Assembly (NCBI RefSeq): GCF_003054325.1
Contig: NZ_QBKU01000001.1
Span: 1-64,000 of the forward strand
Length of the DNA stretch: 64,000 nt
Reading direction: 5' to 3'
Origin: Sulfitobacter mediterraneus
GTDB lineage: Bacteria; Pseudomonadota; Alphaproteobacteria; Rhodobacterales; Rhodobacteraceae
In this document: piece by piece, positions 17,350 to 26,774 of the stretch
Numbering within the stretch: position 1 is the stretch's first letter
Layout of the letters: every line of letters starts with the position of its first letter
Translations under genes and position numbers: made by a program
Notes under the pieces: model-generated
Databases searched by the model: none
What the model was told of the DNA's origin: nothing
Seen by the model: only the letters and a program-made list of their open reading frames with translations

Positions 17350-19077
17350 TCAGGTTGGCAGGCCCACAACAAACCGGGCACCCAGAGGTTCAGATGTGAT
17401 ATCCGCCTCGGTCGGGCGAATGTTCTCGGCCCAGATCACACCGCCATGCGCCTCAACGATTTGCTTGGAAATCGCCAGACCCAGGCCGGAGTTGTTACCA
17501 AAATGCTCAACCGGGCGTTCAGAATAGAACCGCTTAAAGATTTTTGACAGCGCCTGATCGGGGATACCCGGACCAGTGTCTTCGACCACCACCAGTACCC
17601 GGTTTTCGCGTTTACGCGCCCAGACCCGGATCGCATCGCCATCTTCGCAGAACGAAATGGCGTTGGTGATCAGATTCACAAAGACCTGCGCCAATCGCGC
17701 TTCGAGCCCATGCACAAGGATTGGGTTGGCGGGCAGATCACTAATGAAATCAATGCCTTTGCTCTTGGCGTCTTCACCCAAATACTGGCTGAGATTGCCG
17801 ACCATATTGAGCAGGTCAAACTGTTCTTCTTCTTCCTTGACCAGTTCGGAATCCAGACGGGATGCATTGGAGATATCGCTGACCAAACGGTCGAGCCGCC
17901 GAACATCGTGGTCAATCACATCCAGCAGTTTTTCACGCTGATCTTCACGCTTGATCATCCGCAATGTGCCCACCGCCGAACGCAGCGAGGCCAGCGGGTT
18001 TTTGATCTCATGCGCCACATCAGCAGCAAACTGTTCGTTGCCGTCAATCCGGTTGTAAAGGGCCGAAACCATACCGCGCAATGCACCGGACAATCGCCCG
18101 ATCTCATCAGGCCGCGCCGTCAGGTCAGGGATCCTGATCCGTCCGGGGTTCATCTTGCGGGCATCCTTGTCGCGGCCCAGTTCGGCTGCGGCGGCCAAAT
18201 CAGCCAACGGATTGGCAATGGTTGACGCCAAAACAAGGCTCAGACCAATGGACACCAGAGTGGCAATCACAAACATTTGCAAAACGCGTTCGCGTTCGCT
18301 GCGGACCAATTTATCAATTTCACCCGCAGCAGAGGCAATCGCCACAACACCCAGCGGCTGACCGGACTGCATTATGGGGGTCAGAACCGTGAACAAAGTG
18401 TTGCCATTGGCATCAATCGTGTTCTCGATCTGCGTGCCGGAAGCCAGGCTACCTGCGATCAACGGCTTGAATTGTTCTTCCAATGGCAGGGCGGGGGTAT
18501 CCCCGTCACTGCTGCTGAACAGGCCGGACACTGCATCCCAGACGAAGGTCAACCCATCAGTGAGCAAGGTGCGGCTGTCGTCGCCTTCCCCGCCAAGCTT
18601 TTCGGCCAAGGGCAAGCGCCCTTCGCTTGTGGCAATCAGCGTCTCGGAGGTATCAAAAACAAAAACATCCACGCCGCTTCGCAGATCAAGACCGTCCAGC
18701 GTGGCAGCGACATCGACCTCACCGCCTGCCGCCAGATTTACAACAGCACCGTCCGGCAAACGCGCTTCGATCACGTCGGCGATCAATTCCGCCTCAGACA
18801 AAAGCGAAGACGCCCGTTGCAGGGCCAGTGAATCCCGCGAGGAGTTCAGATACAAAATGCCCGCCACCAACACATTCAACGCAATCAGGTTGAACGTGAT
18901 GATTTTGCGGGTCAGCGGCGAGGTGCGCAGTGAAAACAACCCACGCCGTTCGCGCCGCACGCGCAGCTCGTCCGGGGCAGATTGATCCGGCGCAACCCAA
19001 TCGTCACCCAGAACAACATCGCCGTCTCGTGAGGTGGTGCTCAGATCCCGCACAAAGTTCCTTTCGGCCAGTGCCAT
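17350..19077 (-). CDS. chvG: ChvG-type sensor histidine kinase
   Basis: A 575-residue membrane kinase. TM1 is at about 59-77, a periplasmic stimulus-sensing domain runs to about 260, TM2 follows near 265-290, then a HAMP-like linker, the H-box AHEIKNPLASLRSA with His356, and the ATPase domain (NAISFCEDG, VEDTGPGIP, SGLGLAISKQIV). In alphaproteobacteria ChvG senses low pH or envelope stress and is held off by the periplasmic ExoR; no exoR is in this window. It lies 9 bases after chvI and upstream of hprK. Confidence 0.95.
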   Translation of the reverse strand: MALAERNFVRDLSTTSRDGDVVLGDDWVAPDQSAPDELRVRRERRGLFSLRTSPLTRKIITFNLIALNVLVAGILYLNSSRDSLALQRASSLLSEAELIADVIEARLPDGAVVNLAAGGEVDVAATLDGLDLRSGVDVFVFDTSETLIATSEGRLPLAEKLGGEGDDSRTLLTDGLTFVWDAVSGLFSSSDGDTPALPLEEQFKPLIAGSLASGTQIENTIDANGNTLFTVLTPIMQSGQPLGVVAIASAAGEIDKLVRSERERVLQMFVIATLVSIGLSLVLASTIANPLADLAAAAELGRDKDARKMNPGRIRIPDLTARPDEIGRLSGALRGMVSALYNRIDGNEQFAADVAHEIKNPLASLRSAVGTLRMIKREDQREKLLDVIDHDVRRLDRLVSDISNASRLDSELVKEEEEQFDLLNMVGNLSQYLGEDAKSKGIDFISDLPANPILVHGLEARLAQVFVNLITNAISFCEDGDAIRVWARKRENRVLVVVEDTGPGIPDQALSKIFKRFYSERPVEHFGNNSGLGLAISKQIVEAHGGVIWAENIRPTEADITSEPLGARFVVGLPT

Positions 19078-19086
19078 CGGTCCAGA

Positions 19087-19788
19087 TTATTCTTCGTTAT
19101 ATCTGTAGCCGATGCCGTACAGCGTCTCAATCGCGGAGAACTCATCATCCGCGGTGCGCATCTTTTTGCGCAGACGTTTGATGTGGCTGTCGATGGTCCG
19201 GTCATCCACATAAACCTGATCGTCATAGGCGACGTCCATTAACTGATCGCGCGATTTCACAAAACCCGGACGCTGCGCCAAGGCCTGAAGCAGCAGGAAT
19301 TCTGTCACGGTGAGTGACACGTCCTTGCCCTTCCAGCTGACTGCGTGGCGCAGCGGATCCATCCGCAGATCACCACGTTCCATCACCTTGGTCTCTTCGG
19401 TTTCGCCGACCTCATCCGTGGCAACCGCATCCTGACGGCGCAAAAGTGCGCGGATGCGCTCGACCAACAGGCGCTGGCTGAACGGTTTTTTCACATAATC
19501 ATCGGCGCCCATCCGCAGGCCCAGAACCTCGTCAATCTCGTCATCTTTGGACGTGAGAAAGATCACTGGCATCGCGGTTTTCTGGCGCAACCGCTGTAGC
19601 AAATCCATGCCGTCCATGCGCGGCATCTTGATGTCCAGAACGGCCATATCGGGAAGACGTTTGTTGAATGCGTCGAGTGCGGCCTGCCCATCGTTGTAGG
19701 TTTCAACTTCAAAGCCTTCTGCTTCGAGAGTCATCGAAACAGACGTCAGGATGTTCCTGTCGTCGTCCACCAATGCAATTTTTGACAT
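19087..19788 (-). CDS. chvI: ChvI-type response regulator
   Basis: A 233-residue OmpR-family regulator. The receiver has the acidic pocket Asp8-Asp10, the phosphoacceptor Asp52 in AVLDIKMP and Lys in LTSKDDE. The C-terminal winged helix has [15 protein letters not shown] as recognition region. The start at 19788 ([10 protein letters not shown]) follows AGGAAACAGGC; the frame is open eight codons further. The gene is divergent from pckA across 374 bases, as in many alphaproteobacteria, and ChvI could act on both promoters. Confidence 0.96.
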   Translation of the reverse strand: MSKIALVDDDRNILTSVSMTLEAEGFEVETYNDGQAALDAFNKRLPDMAVLDIKMPRMDGMDLLQRLRQKTAMPVIFLTSKDDEIDEVLGLRMGADDYVKKPFSQRLLVERIRALLRRQDAVATDEVGETEETKVMERGDLRMDPLRHAVSWKGKDVSLTVTEFLLLQALAQRPGFVKSRDQLMDVAYDDQVYVDDRTIDSHIKRLRKKMRTADDEFSAIETLYGIGYRYNEE

Positions 19789-20162
19789 TGCCTGTTTCCT
19801 TATGCTGCTCAATTTTTAATTTTTTGTTTTGCGGCCATTGATCAACACTTTTGCCCCCCGAATCAATCTCAAACTGCGAATCAGTCTCCAAACACACCGT
19901 AATTTCGCCATAATTTGGTTAGGAATGGCTAAATTGCCGCAGTTTACCCTATCGAACCCTGCCATGATTTCAGGCGTTGCCCTGCGGAATTTGGGGGCTG
20001 AGGCCAAAGTTTGCCATGATGGCGCTAACTGCGGCAAAGCCGCCTGTTCATATCTTTCGCGGTCGTGTTATGAGGCGTTTCAAGGCCCTAATGAGGCCCA
20101 GGGCCAAGTGGCCTGATTAAGCCAGATAGCGCCAGTTTGCGCGCGCCTACAGGAGACATTGT
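19789..20162. promoter_or_regulatory. Divergent chvI / pckA control region
   Basis: A 374-base AT-richer region without a gene. It must hold the promoters for chvI (minus) and pckA (plus). TGCCATGAT occurs twice (about 19970 and 20014). GGCCCT (20084-20089) and AGGGCC (20100-20105) could pair in the pckA leader. AGGAGA precedes the pckA ATG. No strong terminator or small RNA is evident. Confidence 0.55.
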
Positions 20163-21761
20163 ATGACATTTGGACGGGTAAACCCGCAGTTCCGCCTTGA
20201 AGATCAACAGATCAACGGGCTGGGCAATGTCTATTATAACCTGATGGAACCCGCGCTGATCGAAACCGCGCTCAAGCGTGGCGAAGGCACTCTTGGCAAT
20301 GGTGGCGCCTTCCTTGTCACAACCGGCAAATTCACCGGACGCTCCCCCAAAGACAAACATGTCGTGATGACCGACAGCGTTGCAGACAGCATCTGGTGGG
20401 AAAACAACGCGCAGATGTCCCCCGAAGGGTTTGACGCCCTCTACGAAGACATGATCGCCCATATGCAAGGTGGCGAATACTTTGTGCAGGATTTGGTGGG
20501 CGGCGCGGACCCGCGTCATGCCATCAACGTGCGCATGGTCACAGAGCTGGCTTGGCACGGCCTGTTCATCCGTACCATGCTGCGCCGGCCAGAGCGTGAG
20601 GCGCTGGATGAGTTCATCGCCGACTTCACCGTGATCAACTGCCCCAGCTTTCAGGCCGACCCAAAAAAACACAACTGCCGGTCCGAAACCGTGATCGCGA
20701 TGAATTTCGACCGCAAGATGATCTTGATCGGCGGCACAGAATACGCAGGCGAGAATAAAAAGTCGGTCTTTACCCTGCTCAACTACTTGCTACCGGAAAA
20801 GGGCATCATGCCGATGCACTGCTCGGCCAACCACGCCACGGGCAATCCCGTGGACACGGCTGTATTCTTTGGCCTGTCCGGCACGGGCAAGACGACACTG
20901 TCCGCTGATCCCCAGCGCACTCTGATCGGTGATGACGAACACGGCTGGTCGGACAATGGCACCTTCAACTTTGAAGGCGGCTGCTACGCCAAGACAATCA
21001 ATCTCAGCGCCGAAGCGGAGCCAGAGATTTACGCAACCACCAAGAAATTTGGCACTGTCATCGAGAACATGATCTTTGACGAAGATACCAAAGAGCTGGA
21101 TTTTAACGACGACAGCCTGACCGCCAACATGCGCTGCGCCTATCCGCTGCACTATATTTCTAACGCTTCGGAAAAGGCCGTGGGCGGTCACCCCAAGAAC
21201 ATCATCATGCTGACCTGCGACGCCTTTGGTGTTTTGCCCCCCATCGCGCGGCTGACCCCGGCGCAGGCTATGTATCATTTCCTGTCCGGCTTCACTTCCA
21301 AGGTCGCAGGCACTGAACGCGGCGTGACCGAGCCGGAGCCGACATTCTCAACCTGCTTTGGTGCGCCCTTCATGCCGCGCCGCCCCGAGGTTTACGGCAA
21401 CCTGCTGCGCGAAAAGATCGCCCAGCATGGCGCGACCTGCTGGTTGGTCAACACCGGCTGGACCGGCGGCGCCTATGGCACCGGATCACGTATGCCGATC
21501 AAAGCCACGCGTGCCCTGCTGACTGCCGCGCTTGAGGGCGCGCTGGCAGATGTGAAGTATCGCAAGGATGCGAACTTCGGATTTGAAGTGCCTGTGGCGG
21601 TTGACGGTGTTCCGGATATCCTGCTCGATCCGCGCCGCACATGGGACAATGCAGAGGCCTATGACCGCCAGGCGGCAAAGCTGGTCAATATGTTCTCTGA
21701 GAACTTTGCGCAGTATCTGCCCTTTATTGATGACGACGTGAAAGCCGCCGCAATCGGTTGA
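20163..21761 (+). CDS. pckA: Phosphoenolpyruvate carboxykinase (ATP)
   Basis: A 532-residue gluconeogenic enzyme converting oxaloacetate and ATP to phosphoenolpyruvate, CO2 and ADP. The P-loop GLSGTGKT is at residues 237-244. The conserved [10 protein letters not shown] segment near the N-terminus and the GEHGWSD-like block [10 protein letters not shown] after the P-loop mark the ATP-dependent family. AGGAGA lies 6 bases before the ATG. The gene is divergent from chvI and ends in a strong terminator. The location next to ChvGI/HprK suggests control by carbon state, an inference. Confidence 0.98.
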   Translation: MTFGRVNPQFRLEDQQINGLGNVYYNLMEPALIETALKRGEGTLGNGGAFLVTTGKFTGRSPKDKHVVMTDSVADSIWWENNAQMSPEGFDALYEDMIAHMQGGEYFVQDLVGGADPRHAINVRMVTELAWHGLFIRTMLRRPEREALDEFIADFTVINCPSFQADPKKHNCRSETVIAMNFDRKMILIGGTEYAGENKKSVFTLLNYLLPEKGIMPMHCSANHATGNPVDTAVFFGLSGTGKTTLSADPQRTLIGDDEHGWSDNGTFNFEGGCYAKTINLSAEAEPEIYATTKKFGTVIENMIFDEDTKELDFNDDSLTANMRCAYPLHYISNASEKAVGGHPKNIIMLTCDAFGVLPPIARLTPAQAMYHFLSGFTSKVAGTERGVTEPEPTFSTCFGAPFMPRRPEVYGNLLREKIAQHGATCWLVNTGWTGGAYGTGSRMPIKATRALLTAALEGALADVKYRKDANFGFEVPVAVDGVPDILLDPRRTWDNAEAYDRQAAKLVNMFSENFAQYLPFIDDDVKAAAIG

Positions 21762-21780
21762 TCGATTGAACGAAACAAAC

Positions 21781-21812
21781 AAAAAGAGCCGCAGAAACCT
21801 GCGGCTCTTTTT
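21781..21812. terminator. Bidirectional terminator between pckA and the GNAT-like gene
   Basis: A perfect 14-bp stem with A and T tracts: AAAAAGAGCCGCAG / CTGCGGCTCTTTTT around loop AAAC. The flanking A and T runs let it work on both strands, which fits its position between convergent genes. Confidence 0.93.
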
Positions 21813-21833
21813 GTTTGCCAAAGGGGTTTGGGG

Positions 21834-22550
21834 TCAGGCGGCTTCCATCACCAGATCTTCTACCGGAATATCCAGCAGGAACCGCGCATCCTCTTGGCTG
21901 AGCCAAGTCAGGAATGCCTCAATCGGCACGTCACGTCCGGCGATCTGCCATTTCAAGGCGTTCGGTTCATTGTGCATATAGCCCATGCGTTCCGCAAAGC
22001 CCTTGAACGCCACGGTGCGCAACATAAAGCCGAACATATAGTCAGGGTTCCAACGCCGCGTCACTTCTAGCAAGCCGGTCCGCGCCAGAACGGTCGACAG
22101 GCCAGAGCCGCGGTACTTGCCCTTCTCCGGGGCCATCCAAACCTCGCCATGGTACACCACATTACCATCAATGCGGTGAGAGCCCGGCGTTGCCCGAAAC
22201 CGCGACCGTTCGAGGTTCACCCCGGGGATCGGAGGTGGAAAATCCCGAAACCGGCTCAGCAGATGATTGGCCAGCGTTTTTCCGCCCAAGGGCACCTTTT
22301 TGGCCGCTTGAGTGTGGATCAATTCACCTTCTTTATTCCGTCCGGTCAGCCAAAAAGCATTCTTTTCGGACAGATCGTGCATTTCGTAATTGAAAGGCGC
22401 ACCCAGATTCTGAACCTTGCGTTCTTCTGAAATAATTTGGCTGTACTCCTCGAAATCACTACCAATTGTGATTTCGACCCCGTGAGACCGCAATACATTG
22501 CGACTGGTCGCGATAAACGGTGCCGCGTCCTGAGGGAATTGGATCGTCAT
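21834..22550 (-). CDS. Uncharacterised protein with a GNAT-like C-terminal half
   Basis: A 238-residue cytoplasmic protein that I do not recognise. The block GEVWMAPEKGKYRGSGLS (about 135-152), followed by a helix and FKGFAERMGY, resembles strand 4/helix 3 of GNAT acetyltransferases, where R/QxxGxG/A binds acetyl-CoA. That assignment is a pattern match only. The start at 22550 is preferred because AAGGAG lies 7 bases upstream; the frame extends 16 codons more. It lies downstream of the LysR-like regulator on the same strand with a 98-base gap. Confidence 0.65.
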   Translation of the reverse strand: MTIQFPQDAAPFIATSRNVLRSHGVEITIGSDFEEYSQIISEERKVQNLGAPFNYEMHDLSEKNAFWLTGRNKEGELIHTQAAKKVPLGGKTLANHLLSRFRDFPPPIPGVNLERSRFRATPGSHRIDGNVVYHGEVWMAPEKGKYRGSGLSTVLARTGLLEVTRRWNPDYMFGFMLRTVAFKGFAERMGYMHNEPNALKWQIAGRDVPIEAFLTWLSQEDARFLLDIPVEDLVMEAA

Positions 22551-22648
22551 ACTCTGTCTCCTTTGGCTTATTGTTTCCCACACTAGTACAAACAGCAAAA
22601 AAACACCCGATAATTGAATCGGATGGCCAAAGTTGTTGAGATATGATG

Positions 22649-23590
22649 TTATTTTCCGAGAATTTCCCTTTCAAAGATGGCGTCTTCGGGGTCGAACGCG
22701 ATGGGCGTGACCGGGTCCAATGATTCGATCAAAGACGGATCCAGCCCGGTAATCCGAACCTGATCCACCGGCAGGATCAGCGACATCACCGCCGGTGATC
22801 CATCGGGGAAAAACCCGCTCAGGATCAATCTTTGGTAAGCAATTGGCACGAGCGATTCGCTTGGAAGGCGCGGCATTCGGGTAAAAACGTGATCCAAACG
22901 GGCGGTTTGGGTGGCTTCCACCTCATGAAATGCCTCGTAAATCAGGTAAGAAAATTCCTCACCCGCAGGCATTTGGCTAATCGGGCGACCAATACTGGAG
23001 CGCGCATAGTCCTGTCCGAACCAATTCACATAGACCGATTTTTGGCCAAATTCGACGCAGATCCACGCCCCTTCGGTCTGGCGATAGATAATCAAATACG
23101 GGCGCACATGAGCAAATTGCGGGCTCTCAATCTCACCCGCTGACATCGCCCAGGCGCGAAATGTCTCGCGCAACAGCAATGACGGGTCTTTCCAGATGCG
23201 GCCGATCGGCTGTTGTTCTTGATAGAAATCCCACTGCCCTACATGCGCCTTGAGAAGCTGCAAATGGCCAACAGAACTGACCTGGCCGCGTAACCAAGTG
23301 GTCCCGCGGGCCAATATATCCTTGGCTCCGGGCAGGGCCGCCTCGCCCGCAGCGGTCAATTGATAGCGCCGGTCATCCACGTAAAAAAGCTGCGCACCCA
23401 TCTCTTCCTCCAAGGTCGAGATGTGCCGCCTGACAGTCTGCCGCGTGCTGCTAAGATCCTTCACCGCATGCGATAGGTTTAGCGTCGCTGCGAGAGTCAC
23501 AAAGGACCGTATCATTTCGAACAAGAGCGCCGGTGGCGGAGGAAGCTTGTCCGGTGCCGCCTCGGGCTTGGGATTTAGATGTTGGTTCAT
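22649..23590 (-). CDS. LysR-like transcriptional regulator with unusual effector domain
   Basis: A 313-residue protein. A LysR-type winged helix-turn-helix covers about residues 22-85 (LNLSHAVKDLSSTRQTVRRHISTLEEEMGAQLF). The rest does not read as the standard LysR periplasmic-binding-like domain: it has many aromatic residues (WDFYQEQQPIGRIW, VNWFGQDYARSSIG). The first 20 residues are Pro-rich. It is divergent from the XRE gene, and two identical 13-base repeats stand in the shared upstream region. Target and ligand are unknown. Confidence 0.75.
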   Translation of the reverse strand: MNQHLNPKPEAAPDKLPPPPALLFEMIRSFVTLAATLNLSHAVKDLSSTRQTVRRHISTLEEEMGAQLFYVDDRRYQLTAAGEAALPGAKDILARGTTWLRGQVSSVGHLQLLKAHVGQWDFYQEQQPIGRIWKDPSLLLRETFRAWAMSAGEIESPQFAHVRPYLIIYRQTEGAWICVEFGQKSVYVNWFGQDYARSSIGRPISQMPAGEEFSYLIYEAFHEVEATQTARLDHVFTRMPRLPSESLVPIAYQRLILSGFFPDGSPAVMSLILPVDQVRITGLDPSLIESLDPVTPIAFDPEDAIFEREILGK

Positions 23591-23608
23591 ATCGGGCCCA
23601 TGGTATGT

Positions 23609-23643
23609 AAATCATCCATCAGTGCAACAAAAATCATCCATCA
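23609..23643. promoter_or_regulatory. Direct-repeat operator candidate between the LysR-like and XRE genes
   Basis: AAATCATCCATCA occurs at 23609-23621 and again at 23631-23643, exactly 22 bases apart, about two DNA turns. A 10-bp palindrome TTCAATTGAA lies nearby at 23679-23688. The repeats lie 19-53 bases upstream of the LysR-like start codon. Confidence 0.55.
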
Positions 23644-23737
23644 ATTGTACATATTTCTCCCAAAAGTGGAAAAATCTATTCAATTGAACGCGCTTAAGAA
23701 GTTCGCGATCAATGTCAGGCACAACCAGAGGTTTTTT

Positions 23738-24097
23738 ATGTCACATCCAGTCGATATCCACGTTGGTCGCAAGCTAAAGCAGATCCGCACGTTGCGGCGC
23801 CTGTCACAGACCGACGTGGCGAAAAAGCTGAACCTGTCTTTCCAGCAGATTCAAAAATACGAAATCGGGTCGAACCGGGTCGCTGCCAGCCGCCTCTTTG
23901 AACTGGCTCAAATCCTTGATGTTCCGCCGTCCTACTTCTTTGAGGGACTGCACGACAACAACAACGCCGCCCCTGCCCAAGATGCCGGAATGGAAATCGT
24001 CACCGCCCTTGCCGCGATCAAGGACGAAGCCGTCAAAACCCGCATCAAGACCTTTATAGAAGACGTTTCAGGCGTCACCGTCGCACGGCGCGGCTAG
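23738..24097 (+). CDS. XRE-family helix-turn-helix regulator
   Basis: A 119-residue DNA-binding protein. A Cro/CI-type helix-turn-helix spans about residues 7-64 (GRKLKQIRTLRRLSQTDVAKKL, then FQQIQKYEIGSNRVAASRLFELA), followed by PPSYFFEGL and a short C-terminal helix. This pattern matches the widespread alphaproteobacterial XRE group that includes PraR-like regulators. The start at 23738 is set by AGAGG 7 bases upstream; the longer frame is an untranslated leader. It is divergent from the LysR-like gene. Confidence 0.88.
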   Translation: MSHPVDIHVGRKLKQIRTLRRLSQTDVAKKLNLSFQQIQKYEIGSNRVAASRLFELAQILDVPPSYFFEGLHDNNNAAPAQDAGMEIVTALAAIKDEAVKTRIKTFIEDVSGVTVARRG

Positions 24098-24140
24098 CCC
24101 TGATGCGCAAAAGCATCCTCAAAGGGTTTGCCCATGCGCT

Positions 24141-24905
24141 CTAGAACAGAGCGCGGCGCACCAAATTTGCACCAGCAAACAGCAGCACAATCAACGTAGA
24201 CCGCCGGAAGATCTTTTGATCTATCCGGTCGGAAACGCGTCCGCCGAGCCACATGCCAAACATGGCAGGTGGCACCAAGGCGAGCGAGAACGGAAGTGTT
24301 TCGGCGCGGAGCACGCCGGACCCGAGATGCGCACCAAACAGGGCCAACGCTCCGCCACTGTAGATCACCCCCTGAATGCGCATCTGGTCCTGTTTGGGGG
24401 TCTCAAGCGCGGTGAGATACATCACTGTTGGCGGCCCCCACACGCCAGACATCCCCCCGATAAACCCCGCAACGGCGCCAATCATGGCTTCGACAGTGGC
24501 GGATCGCCGCCCGAGACGTAACGTCACTCCGAGCAGCTGGATCAGTACAAAGACCATCACCGGCACGCCAATCAGCAATTGCAGGACCTCAACCGGCACA
24601 ATCCGCACCATTTGAGCCGAACACACCAACGCAATCCCGCCAACGGCCAGAAACACTCGGAACGCTTTGATCGACTGCCAAGCGGCACCTACACCTTGCC
24701 GCAGAGATTGCACGGTGTTGGCCACCAGTGTCGGCACGATCAGCCCCGCCAGTGCATATTCCGGCGCGATAAAGGTCGTCAGTCCCGAAATGATGACCAA
24801 GGGCATCGCAAACCCCACAACACCTTTTACGAATCCGCCGAACACCGCGATGAGCAGGGCAAGCGTCAATGTCGTCGGCGTTAAAAAGGGGAAAATCGCA
24901 TCCAT
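24141..24905 (-). CDS. TauE/SafE-family (TSUP) permease
   Basis: A 254-residue inner-membrane protein with about eight helices. The N-terminal half has the GGFVKGVVGFAMPLV motif (about residues 23-37) and the second half its counterpart GGMSGVWGPPTVMYL, the internal repeat typical of the family. These transporters move sulfite, sulfoacetate or other organosulfur compounds, or other small anions; the substrate cannot be told. The ATG at 24905 is chosen over a TTG at 24944. It converges with the XRE gene and is divergent from mcd. Confidence 0.88.
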   Translation of the reverse strand: MDAIFPFLTPTTLTLALLIAVFGGFVKGVVGFAMPLVIISGLTTFIAPEYALAGLIVPTLVANTVQSLRQGVGAAWQSIKAFRVFLAVGGIALVCSAQMVRIVPVEVLQLLIGVPVMVFVLIQLLGVTLRLGRRSATVEAMIGAVAGFIGGMSGVWGPPTVMYLTALETPKQDQMRIQGVIYSGGALALFGAHLGSGVLRAETLPFSLALVPPAMFGMWLGGRVSDRIDQKIFRRSTLIVLLFAGANLVRRALF

Positions 24906-25050
24906 AGGCCTACATAACACCTCTGGATTTCGCTGCACCCGCAATTTCGCCGCGTAATTTTAGAACAAAATGCCACATGCAAACGTATCTTTGTTGTGCT
25001 GCACCTGCGAAAAGGATATGCCGTGACCAAGCTAAAAGAGGATCAGAAAC

Positions 25051-26736
25051 ATGGCTCATGATGGTCAGGACGTGACAATGCACACATCGATTATTCTCGA
25101 CAACCTGTTGGAACTGACAGCTGCGGCGGTTGCCCCGGTGGATGCCGTTCTGGAAAAAGCGGTCACATCAGTCCGAGCCTTGGTGAGTGCTGATGGCCGT
25201 GTTTCTGCCGCACTTATTGAGCAACATCAAACGGCTGCACATGGTTTGGCTTGGCTTGCGACCTATGCACAAGCCCTGCGCCAAATGCAAAAATGGGCAG
25301 ACAAGCTGTCAGGCGAGGGCCGCTTTGGAGAGACCGAACAACTGATCCACCAGATCGCCTTTGGTGAATACCTTTGGCAGATCTACGGCGGCATCCAGAT
25401 GAATCAGGGGGAAATGCTGCGCTTGCAAGATCTTGGCCTCAGCCAAGACGACATGCGTGACATGATGGACCCCGCCATCATGGCCCTGACCCAAGGTGGT
25501 AACACCCAGAATGCCCGCACACGCTTGGTCGAACTGATGCAGGAACATTCCGCTAATATCACGGTCGGCGCCAGCGGTCTGGTCGAAGAGCTTGAGATGA
25601 TCCGCGAACAGTTCCGCCGCTATGCCGTGGAAAAGGTCGAACCCTTCGCCCACGACTGGCACCTCAATGATGAGCTGATCCCCATGGAGGTGATCAACGA
25701 ACTGGCCGAGATGGGCGTCTTTGGCCTGACCATTCCAGAAGAGCACGGCGGTTTCGGCCTGTCCAAGGCCTCAATGTGTGTGGTCTCAGAAGAACTGTCG
25801 CGCGGTTATATCGGTGTTGGATCGCTCGGCACGCGCTCCGAAATTGCCGCGGAATTGATCATCGCGGGCGGCACGGACGAACAAAAAGCCAAGTGGCTGC
25901 CCCGCATCGCCTCAGCCGAGACCCTGCCCACGGCGGTCTTTACCGAGCCGAACACCGGCTCTGATCTGGGCTCCCTGCGCACCCGCGCGGTGAAAGATGG
26001 CGACGACTACAAAATCACCGGCAACAAGACATGGATCACCCACGCCGCCCGCACCCATGTGATGACCTTGCTGGCCCGCACCGATCCAAACACCACTGAT
26101 TATCGCGGCTTGTCGATGTTCCTTGCGGAAAAGACCCCCGGCACTGACGAAAACCCCTTCCCGACAGAAGGTATGACCGGCGGCGAGATCGAAGTGCTCG
26201 GCTACCGCGGCATGAAGGAATACGAACTGGGCTTTGACGGGTTCGAAGTCAAAGGTGAGAACCTGCTCGGCGGGGAAGAGGGCAAAGGCTTCAAACAGCT
26301 GATGGAAACCTTTGAAAGTGCCCGCATCCAAACCGCGGCCCGCGCAATTGGTGTGGCGCAATCGGCGCTCGATATTTCCATGCAATACGCCCAAGACCGC
26401 AAACAATTCGGCAAGGCGCTGATCAACTTCCCGCGTGTGTCGTCCAAACTGGCGATGATGGCGGTCGAACTGATGGTGGCCCGCCAGCTGACCTATTTTT
26501 CTGCCTTTGAAAAAGACGAAGGCCGCCGCTGCGACGTTGAGGCGGGCATGGCCAAGCTGCTGGGGGCAAGGGTCGCTTGGGCGGCTGCGGACAACGGTTT
26601 GCAAATCCATGGCGGCAACGGCTTTGCCCTTGAATACAAAATCAGCCGTGTGTTGTGCGACGCCCGCATTCTGAACATCTTTGAAGGTGCAGCAGAAATT
26701 CAGGCGCAGGTGATCTCACGCCGCCTCTTGGGCTAG
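25051..26736 (+). CDS. mcd: (2S)-methylsuccinyl-CoA dehydrogenase
   Basis: A 561-residue FAD enzyme of the acyl-CoA dehydrogenase superfamily. About 175 N-terminal residues precede the usual domain, an extension characteristic of Mcd. The core shows EEHGGFGLS, TEPNTGSDLGSLRTRA (FAD/substrate), GNKTWITHAA, DRKQFGKALINF and the C-terminal QIHGGNGFALEYKISR...IFEGAAEIQ. Mcd oxidises methylsuccinyl-CoA to mesaconyl-CoA in the ethylmalonyl-CoA pathway for acetate assimilation, with electrons going to ETF. AGAGGA lies 9 bases before the ATG at 25051; an in-frame ATG at 25078 is an alternative. Other pathway genes (ccr, ecm, mch) are not in the window. Confidence 0.9.
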   Translation: MAHDGQDVTMHTSIILDNLLELTAAAVAPVDAVLEKAVTSVRALVSADGRVSAALIEQHQTAAHGLAWLATYAQALRQMQKWADKLSGEGRFGETEQLIHQIAFGEYLWQIYGGIQMNQGEMLRLQDLGLSQDDMRDMMDPAIMALTQGGNTQNARTRLVELMQEHSANITVGASGLVEELEMIREQFRRYAVEKVEPFAHDWHLNDELIPMEVINELAEMGVFGLTIPEEHGGFGLSKASMCVVSEELSRGYIGVGSLGTRSEIAAELIIAGGTDEQKAKWLPRIASAETLPTAVFTEPNTGSDLGSLRTRAVKDGDDYKITGNKTWITHAARTHVMTLLARTDPNTTDYRGLSMFLAEKTPGTDENPFPTEGMTGGEIEVLGYRGMKEYELGFDGFEVKGENLLGGEEGKGFKQLMETFESARIQTAARAIGVAQSALDISMQYAQDRKQFGKALINFPRVSSKLAMMAVELMVARQLTYFSAFEKDEGRRCDVEAGMAKLLGARVAWAAADNGLQIHGGNGFALEYKISRVLCDARILNIFEGAAEIQAQVISRRLLG

Positions 26737-26774
26737 ATCAGGCGGGGCGGATCTCTCCGCCCCCTGCCACCACT

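Noticed and set aside
20041-20162. Small RNA or attenuator in the pckA leader
   Set aside because: GGCCCT/AGGGCC pairing is short and no T run follows; not enough to call.
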